Assembly (NCBI RefSeq): GCF_003457605.1
Contig: NZ_QRAN01000010.1
Location: forward strand, 96,061 to 160,060
Direction of reading: 5' to 3'
DNA length: 64,000 nucleotides
Source of the DNA: Seongchinamella sediminis
GTDB lineage: Bacteria > Pseudomonadota > Gammaproteobacteria > Pseudomonadales > Halieaceae
Position 1 is the first letter of the stretch; every line of letters starts with the position of its first letter. The notes under the pieces are model-generated. The model ran no database searches. It saw only the letters and a program-made list of their open reading frames with translations, and was not told where the DNA came from. Below are positions 45,625 through 55,162 of the stretch, one piece after another. The position numbers and the translations under genes were made by a program.

Positions 45625-46593
45625 TTGTCCAACGCACACCTGCAAGCTGTACAGTCAATGATGGATCAGATGGGCCGCTCGGTGATCGGCCAGGAAGAGG
45701 TGGTACGCACCCTGACCCTGGCGCTGCTGTGCAACGGCAATGTGCTGCTCGAGGGCCTGCCAGGCACCGCCAAGACCCGCTCCATCAAGACCCTGTCCCG
45801 GGTGCTGCAAGCCAGCCTCGGGCGGATCCAGTTCACCCCGGACCTGTTGCCTTCCGACGTCACCGGCAACGAGGTGTACCAGGACAACCAGGGGGTGTCG
45901 GAACTCATTTTCCAGCAGGGCCCGATATTCAACGAACTGGTACTGGCCGACGAGATCAACCGCGCCCCCGCCAAGGTGCAGGCGGCCTTGCTGGAAGCCA
46001 TGGAAGAGCGCCAGGTAACCGTCGCCGGCAAGACCTACCAGCTGCCCCCGCTATTCATGGTGCTGGCCACCCAGAACCCGATCGAACAGGAGGGCACCTA
46101 CCCCTTGCCCGAGGCGCAGATGGACCGCTTCCTGATGAAGATTTCCGTGGACTATCCCGGCTCCGAGGCCGAGCTTTCCATCGTGCGCATGCTGCAGGCG
46201 GAGGAGGCGGACAGGCAGGAGGCATTGTCCATGATCAGCCAGGACCACATCTTTGCCGCCCGCGAGGTGATCGGCAACATGCAGATAGCCGCGCCGGTAG
46301 AGCAGTACATCGTCGACCTGGTCATGGCCACCCGCCAGCCGGGGGCCTACAGCGAACAGCTGGCCAACTGGGTGGATACCGGCTCCAGCCCGCGGGCGAG
46401 CATCGCCCTGCACCGCTGCAGCCGGGCCAGCGCCTGGCTGGATGGCCGCGATCATGTCACCCCGGAGGATGTCACCTCGGTCCTGCACGCGGTCATGCGC
46501 CACCGGCTTATCCTCAGCTACGACGCCCTGGCGGACCGGGTGACGCCGGACCAGGTCATCGACGCGATTATCCGCCAGGTGGCCGTGGGCTGA
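45625..46593 (+). CDS. MoxR-family AAA ATPase
   Basis: A 322-residue AAA+ ATPase. Walker A is in [14 protein letters not shown], Walker B in [12 protein letters not shown], and sensor-type [20 protein letters not shown] follows. MoxR ATPases act as chaperones for metal insertion or complex maturation together with VWA proteins, which are encoded next. The start is TTG at 45625 with AAAGGAG upstream. It heads a run of six genes on this strand with overlaps or gaps of at most a few bases. Confidence 0.92.
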   Translation: MSNAHLQAVQSMMDQMGRSVIGQEEVVRTLTLALLCNGNVLLEGLPGTAKTRSIKTLSRVLQASLGRIQFTPDLLPSDVTGNEVYQDNQGVSELIFQQGPIFNELVLADEINRAPAKVQAALLEAMEERQVTVAGKTYQLPPLFMVLATQNPIEQEGTYPLPEAQMDRFLMKISVDYPGSEAELSIVRMLQAEEADRQEALSMISQDHIFAAREVIGNMQIAAPVEQYIVDLVMATRQPGAYSEQLANWVDTGSSPRASIALHRCSRASAWLDGRDHVTPEDVTSVLHAVMRHRLILSYDALADRVTPDQVIDAIIRQVAVG

Positions 46594-46596
46594 ACC

Positions 46597-47535
46597 ATGC
46601 CCGAGCAGCCACAGGACGCCATTTACACCCACCTGCAGGCCCTGGTGCGACTGCGCCACACCGCGGGGGGATTCAGCTACCTGCCCCGGCAGCCGGTGAA
46701 CTCCCTGCTGGCCGGCCGCAAGCGGTCGAAGCTGCGCGGTCGCGGCCTGGACTTCGACGAATTGCGCCACTACCGGCCGGGTGACGATATCCGCACCATG
46801 GACTGGCGGGTCACCAACCGCACCGGCAAGCCCCACGTGCGCGTGTACACGGAAGAGCGGGACCGTCCGGTTATCGTCATTGTCGACCAGCGCCTGCCGA
46901 TGTTTTTCGGCAGCCAGTACAAGATGAAGTCGGTGGTGGCGGCCGAGGTGGCGGCCATTACCGCCTGGCGCGTGCTGGGGGTGGGGGACCGCATCGGCGC
47001 CATCCTGTTCAACGACGAGCGGGTCCACGAGGCGCGACCCAGCCGCAGCGACAACAAGGTCATGGGCTGGCTGGGCGACCTGGCCACCATGAACCAGCAG
47101 CTCTCGGTCAACAGCGGCACCAGGACTCGCCCCGAGGCCCTGCTCGATGCACTGAAAACCGCCGAACGCCAGGTCAGCCACGACTACCTGGTAATCCTGG
47201 TGTCCGATTTCCACGGCTGGAACCAGGACGCGATGGCCCACATCCGCCGTATCGCCCGGCACAACGACATTATCTGCAGCCTGGTATTCGACCCGCTGGA
47301 GCGCGACATCTCCAGCGCCGAAAAGCTGGTGGTGAGCGACGGCTACTACCAGCTGGAACTGGATCCCGCGCACAACGCACTCGGTGACAGGTTCGAGGCC
47401 AGCTTTGAGAGCTCCTTCGCCCGGGTCCGCGCCGACCTGACCCGCCACCAGATCCCGGTGATACCGATCGACACCGCCACGTCCGCCGCCCGGCAGCTGC
47501 GCGAGAAACTCGGCGGCCAGGGAGTGCTGGTATGA
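46597..47535 (+). CDS. DUF58 protein of the MoxR/Bat cluster
   Basis: A 312-residue protein with the DUF58 hallmark [20 protein letters not shown] followed by [14 protein letters not shown], and a VWA-like core ([26 protein letters not shown]). It begins three bases after moxR and its stop overlaps the next start by four bases. DUF58 proteins usually pair with MoxR in stress tolerance or cofactor insertion. Confidence 0.9.
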   Translation: MPEQPQDAIYTHLQALVRLRHTAGGFSYLPRQPVNSLLAGRKRSKLRGRGLDFDELRHYRPGDDIRTMDWRVTNRTGKPHVRVYTEERDRPVIVIVDQRLPMFFGSQYKMKSVVAAEVAAITAWRVLGVGDRIGAILFNDERVHEARPSRSDNKVMGWLGDLATMNQQLSVNSGTRTRPEALLDALKTAERQVSHDYLVILVSDFHGWNQDAMAHIRRIARHNDIICSLVFDPLERDISSAEKLVVSDGYYQLELDPAHNALGDRFEASFESSFARVRADLTRHQIPVIPIDTATSAARQLREKLGGQGVLV

Positions 47536-48029
47536 GCCTGCCCGCATTGCCGGAGATCTTCGGCAACTACGCCCTGGGGGAGTTCAACGAGGTGGTTTCG
47601 CCGCCGCCGGTCGACTGGTGGCCGCAAACCCCGGGCTGGCACCTGGTAGCCGCGCTGCTGCTGTTATGGCTGCTGCGCCGGGGCGCCCGCAAATTGCGCT
47701 ACTGGTACCACAACCGCTACCGGCGGGAAGCGCTGGCGCGGTTGCAGGACCTGGCCCCGACTCCCGGGCTGGTGGCCGAGGTCAACCGCACCCTCAAGCT
47801 ATCCGCCCTGGCGGGCTTCCCCCGGCAGGAGGTCGCCGCCCTGTGGGGCGAGCCCTGGGTCGAATTTCTCAACGCCCGCTGCGCCGAGCCGCCGTTTTCC
47901 GCCGCGCAGTGCCGGCTGTTGGCCATGGGGGTTTACCAGCAACGGCCGATGGATCCGGCCACGGCCGCAGCGCTGCTGCAGGCCAGCCTGAACTGGGTCA
48001 AACAGCACCGGAATCACTACGATGGTTGA
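47532..48029 (+). CDS. DUF4381 membrane protein
   Basis: A 165-residue protein with one transmembrane helix at about 37-55 ([14 protein letters not shown]) followed by a cytoplasmic helical domain with [23 protein letters not shown]4381 is a standard member of MoxR-Bat clusters of gammaproteobacteria and has no known activity. It overlaps genes on both sides. Confidence 0.88.
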   Translation: MSLPALPEIFGNYALGEFNEVVSPPPVDWWPQTPGWHLVAALLLLWLLRRGARKLRYWYHNRYRREALARLQDLAPTPGLVAEVNRTLKLSALAGFPRQEVAALWGEPWVEFLNARCAEPPFSAAQCRLLAMGVYQQRPMDPATAAALLQASLNWVKQHRNHYDG

Positions 48030-49014
48030 GCTGGCCTTCCCCTGGGCGTTGCTGCTGCTGCCGCTGCCGCTGCTGATGCGCCTGCTGCCGGCGTACAAGG
48101 AAAGCCGTGACTCGGTCATGGTGCCTTTCTTCGAGAAGCTGGTGGAGCTGAGCGAGCAGCGGCCGGAACAGGGTGCCCGCATCCTGCGCCGGGACCGGAT
48201 GCAAAAGACCCTGGTATTACTGACCTGGCTCTGTCTGGTGCTGGCCGCGAGCAAACCGCAGTGGATAGGGCCGCCGGTGGAGCAGCAGAAGTCGGGGCGC
48301 GACCTGATGGTGGCGGTAGACCTCTCGGGCTCCATGGAGACCCGCGACTTCAGCCGCCCGGACGGTGACAGCATCGACCGCCTGGAGGCGGTGAAACTGG
48401 TGCTTGAGGACCTGGCGGCCAGGCGCGCTTCCGACCGGCTGGGACTGATCGTGTTTGGTGATGCCGCCTACCTGCAAACCCCGTTTACCGATGATCACCA
48501 GGTATGGCTGCAGCTGCTCGCCGAGACCGAGATCGGCATGGCCGGCCCCAGCACCGTGTTCGGTGACGCCATCGGCCTGGCGATCAAGCTGTTCAGCGAG
48601 AGCGAGTCCAGCAACCGGGTATTGATCATGCTGACCGACGGCAACGACACCGGCAGCACGGTGCCGCCCATTGACGCCGCCAAGGTTGCCGCCGCCAGTA
48701 ACATCCGCATCTACACCATCGCCATTGGCGATCCCACCACCGTTGGCGAAGACGCCCTGGACCTGGCGACCATTGGCCGGGTCAGCGAGGTGGCCGGCGG
48801 CCGCTCCTTCCAGGCCCTGGACCGGGAACAGATGCGCCAGGCCTACCTGGCCATCGCCGAACTGGAGCCGGAATTATACGAGACCGTGAGCTTCCGCCCG
48901 CGACAAAGCCTGCACTGGGTGCCGCTGGTCGTGGTGCTTGTGCTGTACCTGCTTTATCACGGATATAACGCGATGCTGAGCCTGCGCGCGCGGGGAGCCA
49001 GCCGTGCTGCCTGA
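48022..49014 (+). CDS. VWA-domain protein, BatA-like
   Basis: A 330-residue protein: an N-terminal hydrophobic hairpin (about 5-25 and 62-80), a VWA domain with the MIDAS motif MVAVDLSGSMETRD and LIMLTDGNDTG, and a C-terminal helix (VPLVVVLVLYLLYHGYN). Both helices place the VWA domain in the periplasm. It is the Bacteroides BatA counterpart. It overlaps the next gene by eleven bases. Confidence 0.9.
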   Translation: MVELAFPWALLLLPLPLLMRLLPAYKESRDSVMVPFFEKLVELSEQRPEQGARILRRDRMQKTLVLLTWLCLVLAASKPQWIGPPVEQQKSGRDLMVAVDLSGSMETRDFSRPDGDSIDRLEAVKLVLEDLAARRASDRLGLIVFGDAAYLQTPFTDDHQVWLQLLAETEIGMAGPSTVFGDAIGLAIKLFSESESSNRVLIMLTDGNDTGSTVPPIDAAKVAAASNIRIYTIAIGDPTTVGEDALDLATIGRVSEVAGGRSFQALDREQMRQAYLAIAELEPELYETVSFRPRQSLHWVPLVVVLVLYLLYHGYNAMLSLRARGASRAA

Positions 49015-50653
49015 GCTGCCGGCGCTGGAATACTTCCACCTGCTGCGGCCGGGATGGCTGTTGCTGCTGGTGCCCGCCGTGGCCCTGAATGTCTATATCC
49101 TGCGCCGGCAGGACAGCAGTGACATGTTCAGCGGGATTATCGCGCCCCACCTGCTGGAGCACCTGCGCCTGGACCGCCGCCAGTCGCGCTGGTTCAATCC
49201 CGCCACCGTCAGCGCCCTGTTCACGCTGCTTATATTCATCATCATCCTCGGCCCCAGCTTGCGCCAGCAGCCCTCGCCGCTGAGCCAGGACGAATCGGCC
49301 CTGGTATTGCTGCTGGACCTGTCCCGCTCCATGGAACAGACCGACATCCAGCCCTCGCGCCTGGCCCGGGCCCGGCAGAAGGCCTCTGACCTGCTGGCCC
49401 TGCGGCCGGACAAGCAATCGGCGCTGGTGGTCTATGCGGGCACTGCCCACACCGTGCTCACCCTCACCGCCGACCAGGACATCCTCACCCAGTACCTGGC
49501 GGCGCTGAAACCCGGCATGATGCCCCGCGCCGGCAAGTTCGCCGAGCGCGCCCTGCCGCTGGTGGACGAGATCCTGCGGGATACCACGGCGGCGGCCACG
49601 GTGGTGCTGATCAGCGACGGTGTCGGCAGCAACACCCGCGACGCCTTCGCCGATTACTTCAGCGCCCGCAGTCACCAGCTGCTGGTGCTGGGCATGGGTA
49701 GCGACAGCGATGAGGACGGCATCGTGCCCCTGGACCGCGCGGGGCTGCAAGCGGTGGCCAGCAGCGCCGGCGGCCACTACCTGGATGTCACGGTCGACGA
49801 CAGTGACGTGCGGGCCCTGGAGCGACGGATCGAGAGTCACTATGTCGTGATTGATGACGATGCCCTGCCCTGGCTGGACAGCGGCTACCCGCTGGTATTC
49901 CTGTGCCTGCCCCTGTGGCTGCTGTGGTTCCGCAAGGGCTGGACCATTGCCTGGGGCTGGCTGCTGCTACCGCTGGTACTGGCCGGCTCGCCGGCGCCCG
50001 TCACTGCCGCCGGAGACAGCAGCGAGCAGGCCCCGGTAACGGAGGAGCACGCGGGCGCGGGCATTGGCCAGTGGTTCGCCGGCCTGTGGCTGACCCCGGA
50101 CCAGCAGGGGCGCCTGCTGCTGCAGGCCGGCCGCTACCGGGCCGCCGCCCGGCAGTTCCAGGATCCTTTGTGGAAGGGCATCGCCCACTATTACAACGAG
50201 GACTTCATGCAGGCGGCGGAGTATTTCTCCCGCTCGGACAGCAACGACGCCCTGTTCAACGAGGCCAATGCCCGCGCCCATGCCCGGGACTTCCTGCGCG
50301 CCGTCAATCGCTACGACCAGCTGTTGCAGCGGGACCCGGACTATCCCGGCGCCCGGGAAAACCGCGACAAGGTGCAGGCGCTGATCGATGAGATCAATCG
50401 CATGAGCGAGTCGCAAACCCCCGAAGCCGGCATCGGCAGCGAGGAAAAAGAAATGGGCGGTGACGATGCGATTCCCGCCGAGGGCGCGGAGGAACTCAGT
50501 TTCGACCAGGTTGAGCTCAAACACTACAGCGCCGAGGAAATCCTGCAAAGCCAGGCCACCCGGGACATGTGGTTACGCGGGGTACAGCAGGACCCGTCCA
50601 ATTTCCTCGCCACCAAATTCAGCATGCAGCTGCAGCGCCGGGAGGCGCCATGA
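49004..50653 (+). CDS. VWA plus TPR protein, BatB/BatC-like fusion
   Basis: A 549-residue protein starting at GTG. Two N-terminal helices, a VWA domain with LLLDLSRSMEQTD (MIDAS) and VVLISDGVGSNTRD, then helices at about 297-330, and a TPR-like region (FVxWKGIAHYYNEDFMQAAEYF-type repeat, about 385-460). BatB and BatC are separate in Bacteroides but fused here. The acidic C-terminus and LWLTPDQQGRLLLQAGRYRA are as in related clusters. Confidence 0.88.
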   Translation: MLPELPALEYFHLLRPGWLLLLVPAVALNVYILRRQDSSDMFSGIIAPHLLEHLRLDRRQSRWFNPATVSALFTLLIFIIILGPSLRQQPSPLSQDESALVLLLDLSRSMEQTDIQPSRLARARQKASDLLALRPDKQSALVVYAGTAHTVLTLTADQDILTQYLAALKPGMMPRAGKFAERALPLVDEILRDTTAAATVVLISDGVGSNTRDAFADYFSARSHQLLVLGMGSDSDEDGIVPLDRAGLQAVASSAGGHYLDVTVDDSDVRALERRIESHYVVIDDDALPWLDSGYPLVFLCLPLWLLWFRKGWTIAWGWLLLPLVLAGSPAPVTAAGDSSEQAPVTEEHAGAGIGQWFAGLWLTPDQQGRLLLQAGRYRAAARQFQDPLWKGIAHYYNEDFMQAAEYFSRSDSNDALFNEANARAHARDFLRAVNRYDQLLQRDPDYPGARENRDKVQALIDEINRMSESQTPEAGIGSEEKEMGGDDAIPAEGAEELSFDQVELKHYSAEEILQSQATRDMWLRGVQQDPSNFLATKFSMQLQRREAP

Positions 50654-51717
50654 AGCGGCACCTGCTCAGCTGGCTACTGGTGCTGCTGGCCCCGCTGGGC
50701 GGGCTGGCGGCGAGCCCGCTGGATACGCTGCTGGAGAATGGCAGCCTCAGCATAGACAGTCGCCTGCAACACGACGGGGCCCTGGTACCGGGCCAGTACG
50801 CCAGAATGGTGATCGAGATCGGCACCAGCACCTGGTTCACCGGCGGCACCCGGATTCGCCTGCCCGAAGTGCCGGGACTGGTGATCCTGCAGACGGAGCA
50901 GTTCGCCGCCAACGCCAGCGAGACCCGCGATGGTACAACCTGGGTGCTGCAGCGCTGGACCATTGACCTGTATCCGCAGCGGCCCGGTGAGTTCCGCGTA
51001 CCGGCCATGGAGCTGAGCCTGCAGGTCAACGGCGGTGATCTGGGCAATATCTCGGGCAGCGCAACAAGCCCGCCACTGGCGTTCAGCGTGAGCCTGCCGG
51101 CGGCGCTGGAGCAGGCCGAGTTCTGGGTGGCCTCCCCGGATTACACTGTCACCCAGACGGTGGACCGGGAGCTCGACCGCCTGGAACCCGGCGATGCCTT
51201 TGAGCGGCGCATCACCTTCAGGGCAGAGGACGTGCCGGCGATGATGCTGCCGGCCCTGAACGCAGACGGGCAGGACGGCCTGGCGGCCTACCCCGCGCCG
51301 CCAGTACTGGACAACAGCAGCAACCGGGGCCAGCGCGTCGCCAGCCGGGAGCAGAGCATCAGCTATGTGGCCGAGCAGCCGGGCCGCTACGTGCTGCCGG
51401 CGGAGGAGTTTTTCTGGTGGGATACCCGCGACGAGACGCTGAAAGTCCTCAGTATTCCGGCCCTGGAAGTCACCGTTACGGGTCAGGCGGCAGCGCCGGT
51501 CGAGAGCTCAAGCCCGCTGCCCTGGCGCACCCTGGCCCTGGCGGCGCTGGCCCCGCTGGTCGTCATGGCCGTGCTCAGGCTGCTGTTGCGCCACCGGCCC
51601 TGGCAGCGCCTGGCGTTCCTGCGCAAGCCGCTGCACAAGCTGTGGCGCGTGCTGCTAAGCCTGCGCCAGCCCGCCCTGCCCCGCCGGCTCAACCCCGATA
51701 GTAGCGCTGGGGACTGA
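50650..51717 (+). CDS. BatD-like protein
   Basis: A 355-residue exported protein: signal peptide MKRHLLSWLLVLLAPLGGLA, an Ig-like beta-domain region (VIEIGTSTWFTGGTRIRLPE) and a C-terminal transmembrane helix (TLALAALAPLVVMAVLRLL) with a basic tail. This is the BatD (oxygen tolerance) architecture and it closes the cluster. The ATG overlaps the previous stop by four bases. The 3' end overlaps the convergent gcvT by 29 bases. Confidence 0.87.
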   Translation: MKRHLLSWLLVLLAPLGGLAASPLDTLLENGSLSIDSRLQHDGALVPGQYARMVIEIGTSTWFTGGTRIRLPEVPGLVILQTEQFAANASETRDGTTWVLQRWTIDLYPQRPGEFRVPAMELSLQVNGGDLGNISGSATSPPLAFSVSLPAALEQAEFWVASPDYTVTQTVDRELDRLEPGDAFERRITFRAEDVPAMMLPALNADGQDGLAAYPAPPVLDNSSNRGQRVASREQSISYVAEQPGRYVLPAEEFFWWDTRDETLKVLSIPALEVTVTGQAAAPVESSSPLPWRTLALAALAPLVVMAVLRLLLRHRPWQRLAFLRKPLHKLWRVLLSLRQPALPRRLNPDSSAGD

Positions 51718-52798
51718 AGGGCATCCGGGTCACGGTAACCGGCAGCTGCTTGCCGCGCACCTCCACCGCCAGCGCGGTTCCCGGCTCGCCCAGTTCCCGT
51801 TCCACATAGGCCATGGCGATGGGGCCGCCGACGCTGGCGCCAAAACAGGCCGAGCAGATCTCACCCACCGGCCTGCCATCGCCGGCAATTACCGTCTGGC
51901 CCTCGCGAACGGGGCGCTTGCCCTCCACCGCCAGGCCAACACGGCGCAGGGCGGGCTTGTTTTCCATTCGTTCGAAGATCACAGCGGCCCCCGGGAAGCC
52001 CCCCGGGCGTTCGCCGTCGGCACGCCGCACCTTGCTGATGGACCACAGCAGGCCGGCCTGCACCGGGTCGATGTCCTGGTTTAATTCGTGGCCGTAGAGA
52101 CACAGCCCGGCCTCCAGCCGCAGGGAGTCCCGGGCGCCCAGCCCCACCGGCAGTACCTGCTCGAAACCGAGGATACGGCGGGCCAGGGATGCGGCGGCGG
52201 CATTGGGCACGGAAATTTCAAAACCGTCCTCGCCGGTATAACCGGAGCAGGTGATGTAGACCTCCACCCCATCGATGGTGGCGGCCATGCCCTGCATGAA
52301 CACCAGCCCGGCGGCCTGCGGGCACAGGCTGCCCATCACGTCCCTTGCTTTCGGTCCCTGCAGCGCCAGCAGCGCCTGCTCCTCCAGCACCTCGAGGGAC
52401 TGGCCCGCCAGGTGCGCGCGCAGGTGGGCTATGTCCTGGGCCTTGCAGGCGGCGTTGACCACCAGGAAAAACCTGTCTTCTCCCCAGCGGGTGATGATCA
52501 GGTCATCGAGCACGCCGCCCCGGTCATTGGTGAACAGGGCGTAGGTCTGGCGGTCGCTGCCCAGGCCCTGGGCATCCGCCGGCACCAGTGACTCCAGCAT
52601 CGCCGCGCTGCCCGCACCCTCGATGACCACCTGTCCCATGTGGGACACGTCAAACAGGCCGGCGGCCTCGCGGGTGTGCAGGTGCTCCTTGATAATGCCG
52701 CTGGGGTACTGCACCGGCATCTCGTAGCCGGCAAACGGCACCATCTTGGCACCCAGTTCACGGTGCAGTTCATCCAGTGGGGTTGTTAGCAGGCTCAT
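51689..52798 (-). CDS. gcvT: Aminomethyltransferase (glycine cleavage system T protein)
   Basis: A 369-residue folate-dependent enzyme that takes the aminomethyl group from lipoyl-GcvH and forms methylene-tetrahydrofolate. The start has TTPLDELHRELGAKMVPFAG and PVQYPSGIIKEHLHTR; the folate-site Asp is in ITCSGYTGEDGFEISVP. Length matches GcvT. The frame extends to 53128 but only ATG 52798 fits. No gcvH or gcvP gene is in the window, so T is apart from the rest. It is divergent from the shikimate-kinase-like gene. Confidence 0.92.
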   Translation of the reverse strand: MSLLTTPLDELHRELGAKMVPFAGYEMPVQYPSGIIKEHLHTREAAGLFDVSHMGQVVIEGAGSAAMLESLVPADAQGLGSDRQTYALFTNDRGGVLDDLIITRWGEDRFFLVVNAACKAQDIAHLRAHLAGQSLEVLEEQALLALQGPKARDVMGSLCPQAAGLVFMQGMAATIDGVEVYITCSGYTGEDGFEISVPNAAAASLARRILGFEQVLPVGLGARDSLRLEAGLCLYGHELNQDIDPVQAGLLWSISKVRRADGERPGGFPGAAVIFERMENKPALRRVGLAVEGKRPVREGQTVIAGDGRPVGEICSACFGASVGGPIAMAYVERELGEPGTALAVEVRGKQLPVTVTRMPFSPQRYYRG

Positions 52799-52919
52799 GC
52801 TCGATTCCTGGTCAGGTAGGGCATTGAACTCTAACCACTGGCACCGGGTGCTGCAAGGGCGGGCTGGCACCGGCGCGCCCGCTGCCGGATAATGGCCGCC
52901 CCACCAAGGAGAGAACCGC

Positions 52920-53426
52920 GTGAGCCCATTCAACACCATCAGCCTGATCGGCATGCCGGGGGCCGGTAAAAGCTCGGTCGGCGTGCTGCTGGCGAAGCTC
53001 AGCGGGCTGCGCTTTATCGATACCGACCTCGACATCCAGGTACGGGAGCAGGCGACCCTGCAGGAAATTGTCGACAGCAGGGGCCACGAGTACCTGCGCC
53101 GGGTGGAGGAAGCGGTGTTGCTCGACATCGCCCTGGATCACGCCCTGGTGTCCACCGGCGGCAGCGTGGTCTACAGCCCGGCCATCATGCGGCGGCTGCG
53201 GGCTCTGGGGCCGGTGGTGTACCTGCAGGCGGACCTCGCCACTTTGGAGGCACGGGTGGCTGCCGCGCCCCCGCGCGGCATCGCCAGCGCCGCCGGGCAC
53301 AGCTTTGCCGATGTTTACGCCGAGCGCACACCGCTGTACGAACAGTATGCCGACTACACCGTGGACGCCTGTGCCGGCACGCCGGAGCAGGTCGCCCTGG
53401 AGATTCTGTCACTGCTGACCCGCTGA
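52920..53426 (+). CDS. Shikimate kinase-like P-loop kinase
   Basis: A 168-residue NMP-kinase-fold protein. Walker A is LIGMPGAGKSSVG, then FIDTDLDIQ, a helix with RGHEYLRRVEEAVLL and STGGSVVY. The last is the shikimate-binding GGG loop of AroK, but with Ser in place of the third Gly. The LID is PPRGIASAAGHSFADVYAER. Adjacent aroB is absent. It is probably a shikimate kinase paralogue; a different substrate is possible. The start is GTG with AAGGAGA upstream. Confidence 0.75.
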   Translation: MSPFNTISLIGMPGAGKSSVGVLLAKLSGLRFIDTDLDIQVREQATLQEIVDSRGHEYLRRVEEAVLLDIALDHALVSTGGSVVYSPAIMRRLRALGPVVYLQADLATLEARVAAAPPRGIASAAGHSFADVYAERTPLYEQYADYTVDACAGTPEQVALEILSLLTR

Positions 53427-53757
53427 GGGCCCGACGCAACTGCCCCGGCACACGACCGGACACGGTCCCGGGGCGGGAAAACAGGCATTTTTTCGCGACT
53501 TTGCGCCCGGAATACCCTGGCACGGGCTTTGCAAATACCGGTATCGGGCAGCCCGCCTCCCGGAGAACCATGGACGGTTCAGACACGGAAGTCGACACCG
53601 GTTGGACAGGGCCAGGGACGGCCGCGGGCTGCCCGGACCGGTGGTAAAAAACCACAAAAAATCTATTTCCCGGGGCGGTTTTTTTTGATTTACTCCGCCC
53701 TGAGGCAGAGCTGTTTCTGCCCCTAGTGACCTTATGTAAATCATCGGGAGGTGGTTT
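53427..53757. other. 330-base gap with a perfect 11-base inverted repeat
   Basis: No ORF with coding character is seen. CGGGCAGCCCG at 53545-53555 is matched by CGGGCTGCCCG at 53625-53635, which could close a 69-base loop. GTGGT and ACCAC flank an A-run at about 53639, and GGCAGA/TCTGCC forms a small hairpin near 53704. A run of T residues at about 53680 precedes the PA3496-type gene. The region holds the promoter of that gene and perhaps a structured RNA. Confidence 0.35.
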
Positions 53758-53979
53758 ATGGGAGAGCGCAATCAGGAACCGACCCAAGCGGATTCCCTGG
53801 ACGATATGTACGATCCGATTCTCGGCGATATGTCTGACGAAGACTTCGAGGAACTGTCCCCCATTTCCAGTGACAAGCAACGCCTGGCGGAAAAACGGCG
53901 CCGGGCGGAACAGCGTCTGGAAGAGAAACGCCTGCGGGACGAACTGGGCTATTACGACCTGGAACTGGACGACTTCTAG
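53758..53979 (+). CDS. PA3496-family putative envelope integrity protein
   Basis: A 73-residue, highly charged protein. The N-terminal acidic part ends in EDFEELSPI, then a basic helical stretch RLAEKRRRAEQRLEEKRLRD, and it ends LELDDF. The pattern matches the small PA3496 family, linked in Pseudomonas to envelope integrity. No membrane segment is present. A GGGAGGT site lies six bases before the ATG. Confidence 0.7.
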   Translation: MGERNQEPTQADSLDDMYDPILGDMSDEDFEELSPISSDKQRLAEKRRRAEQRLEEKRLRDELGYYDLELDDF

Positions 53980-54050
53980 GGCCAGGCCCTGGGTACACCT
54001 GTTCCGGACGCAACACTCGCCGCGGCGCTCGCTCGCGGCACCGCAATGCT

Positions 54051-55154
54051 TTAGCCTTTGTTTACCCCCTCAGCCAGGCCCTGCAGCTGATCTTTCAGGC
54101 TTGCCAGCCCCTCGACACTGGCCGCATACACCCCGTGTTCCGTCACCAGGCCGGTGACCAGCCGCGCCGGGGTGACGTCGAAGGCCGGGTTGGCGGCGCG
54201 GGTGCCCGCCGCCGCGAGGTTGACCTCCAGCCCCTGCCCGGCGGCATCCACACCGGCGATGGCCAGCACTTCCAGCGGGTCGCGTTCCTCGATGGGAATG
54301 TCTCCGCCCCCGGCGCAGCGCCAGTCGATGGTGGATTCGGGCAGCGCCACATAGAACGGAATATTGTTGTCTGCCGCCGCCAGCGCCTTGAGGTAGGTGC
54401 CGACCTTGTTGCACACGTCGCCGTTGGCGGCGGTGCGATCGGAACCGACAATCACGCAGTCCACCGCACCGGACCTCAGCAACTGGCCGCAGCTGTTGTC
54501 CGCTACCACCGTGCAGGGCACGCCGGCGCGCTGCAGTTCCCAGGCGGTCAGGTTCATGCCCTGGTTGCGCGGCCGGGTTTCCGACACCCACACGTGCACC
54601 GGCAGGCCCGCGGCCCGGGCCTTGTAGATGGGCGCCAGCGCCGTGCCCCACTGGATGGTCGCCAGCCAGCCGGCATTGCAGTGGGTCATGATGTTCAGGG
54701 TGTCACCACGGGGCATGTCGCGCAGCAGCGCCAGGCCGTGATCGCCGATGGCGGCGCAGTTGTCGATGTCGGCCTGACGCAGGGCGATGGCCCGCGCCCG
54801 GGCAGCCCCGGCGCGCTTGTCCAGCGCCAGCGGCAGGATCTCCTGCGCCATGGCCTCCAGCGCCCAGCGCAGGTTGACCGCGGTGGGGCGGGTGGCCAGC
54901 AGGCGCTCGCTGGCCTGGCGGATGCCGGCGTCGGAGGGGTCCCCGGCCACCGCGTGGGCGAGGCCGAAGGCCGCGCTGATACCGATCAGCGGCGCGCCCC
55001 GCACCTGCATGGCGCTGATGGCGTGGCAGTAGGCCTCCAGCGAGTCCAGGTGCACCCAGCGCAGGGTGTGGGGGAGAAGGGTCTGGTCGATAATCTCGAC
55101 GGCGCCGGACACGGCATCCGATCGCAGGCTGGCAAGGTCATCGCTACTGAACAT
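54051..55154 (-). CDS. mtnA: S-methyl-5-thioribose-1-phosphate isomerase
   Basis: A 367-residue enzyme converting methylthioribose-1-phosphate to methylthioribulose-1-phosphate in methionine salvage. It belongs to the eIF2B-like fold. NIMTHCNAGWLAT holds the active-site Cys, VWVSETRPRNQGMNLTA a substrate strand, and VGSDRTAANGDVCNK the active-site Asp. mtnP/mtnK/mtnB are not adjacent; the only possible partner in the window is the class II aldolase at 20.8 kb. The start ATG 55154 follows the membrane-protein gene stop by eight bases on the same strand. Confidence 0.92.
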   Translation of the reverse strand: MFSSDDLASLRSDAVSGAVEIIDQTLLPHTLRWVHLDSLEAYCHAISAMQVRGAPLIGISAAFGLAHAVAGDPSDAGIRQASERLLATRPTAVNLRWALEAMAQEILPLALDKRAGAARARAIALRQADIDNCAAIGDHGLALLRDMPRGDTLNIMTHCNAGWLATIQWGTALAPIYKARAAGLPVHVWVSETRPRNQGMNLTAWELQRAGVPCTVVADNSCGQLLRSGAVDCVIVGSDRTAANGDVCNKVGTYLKALAAADNNIPFYVALPESTIDWRCAGGGDIPIEERDPLEVLAIAGVDAAGQGLEVNLAAAGTRAANPAFDVTPARLVTGLVTEHGVYAASVEGLASLKDQLQGLAEGVNKG

Positions 55155-55162
55155 GGTTTATC

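Noticed and set aside
46051..47547. 498-residue minus-strand frame over moxR and DUF58
   Set aside because: Antisense shadow of two recognised genes.
53639..53660. GTGGT...ACCAC hairpin followed by an A-run as a terminator
   Set aside because: On neither strand does a T-run follow the stem, so it is not an intrinsic terminator.
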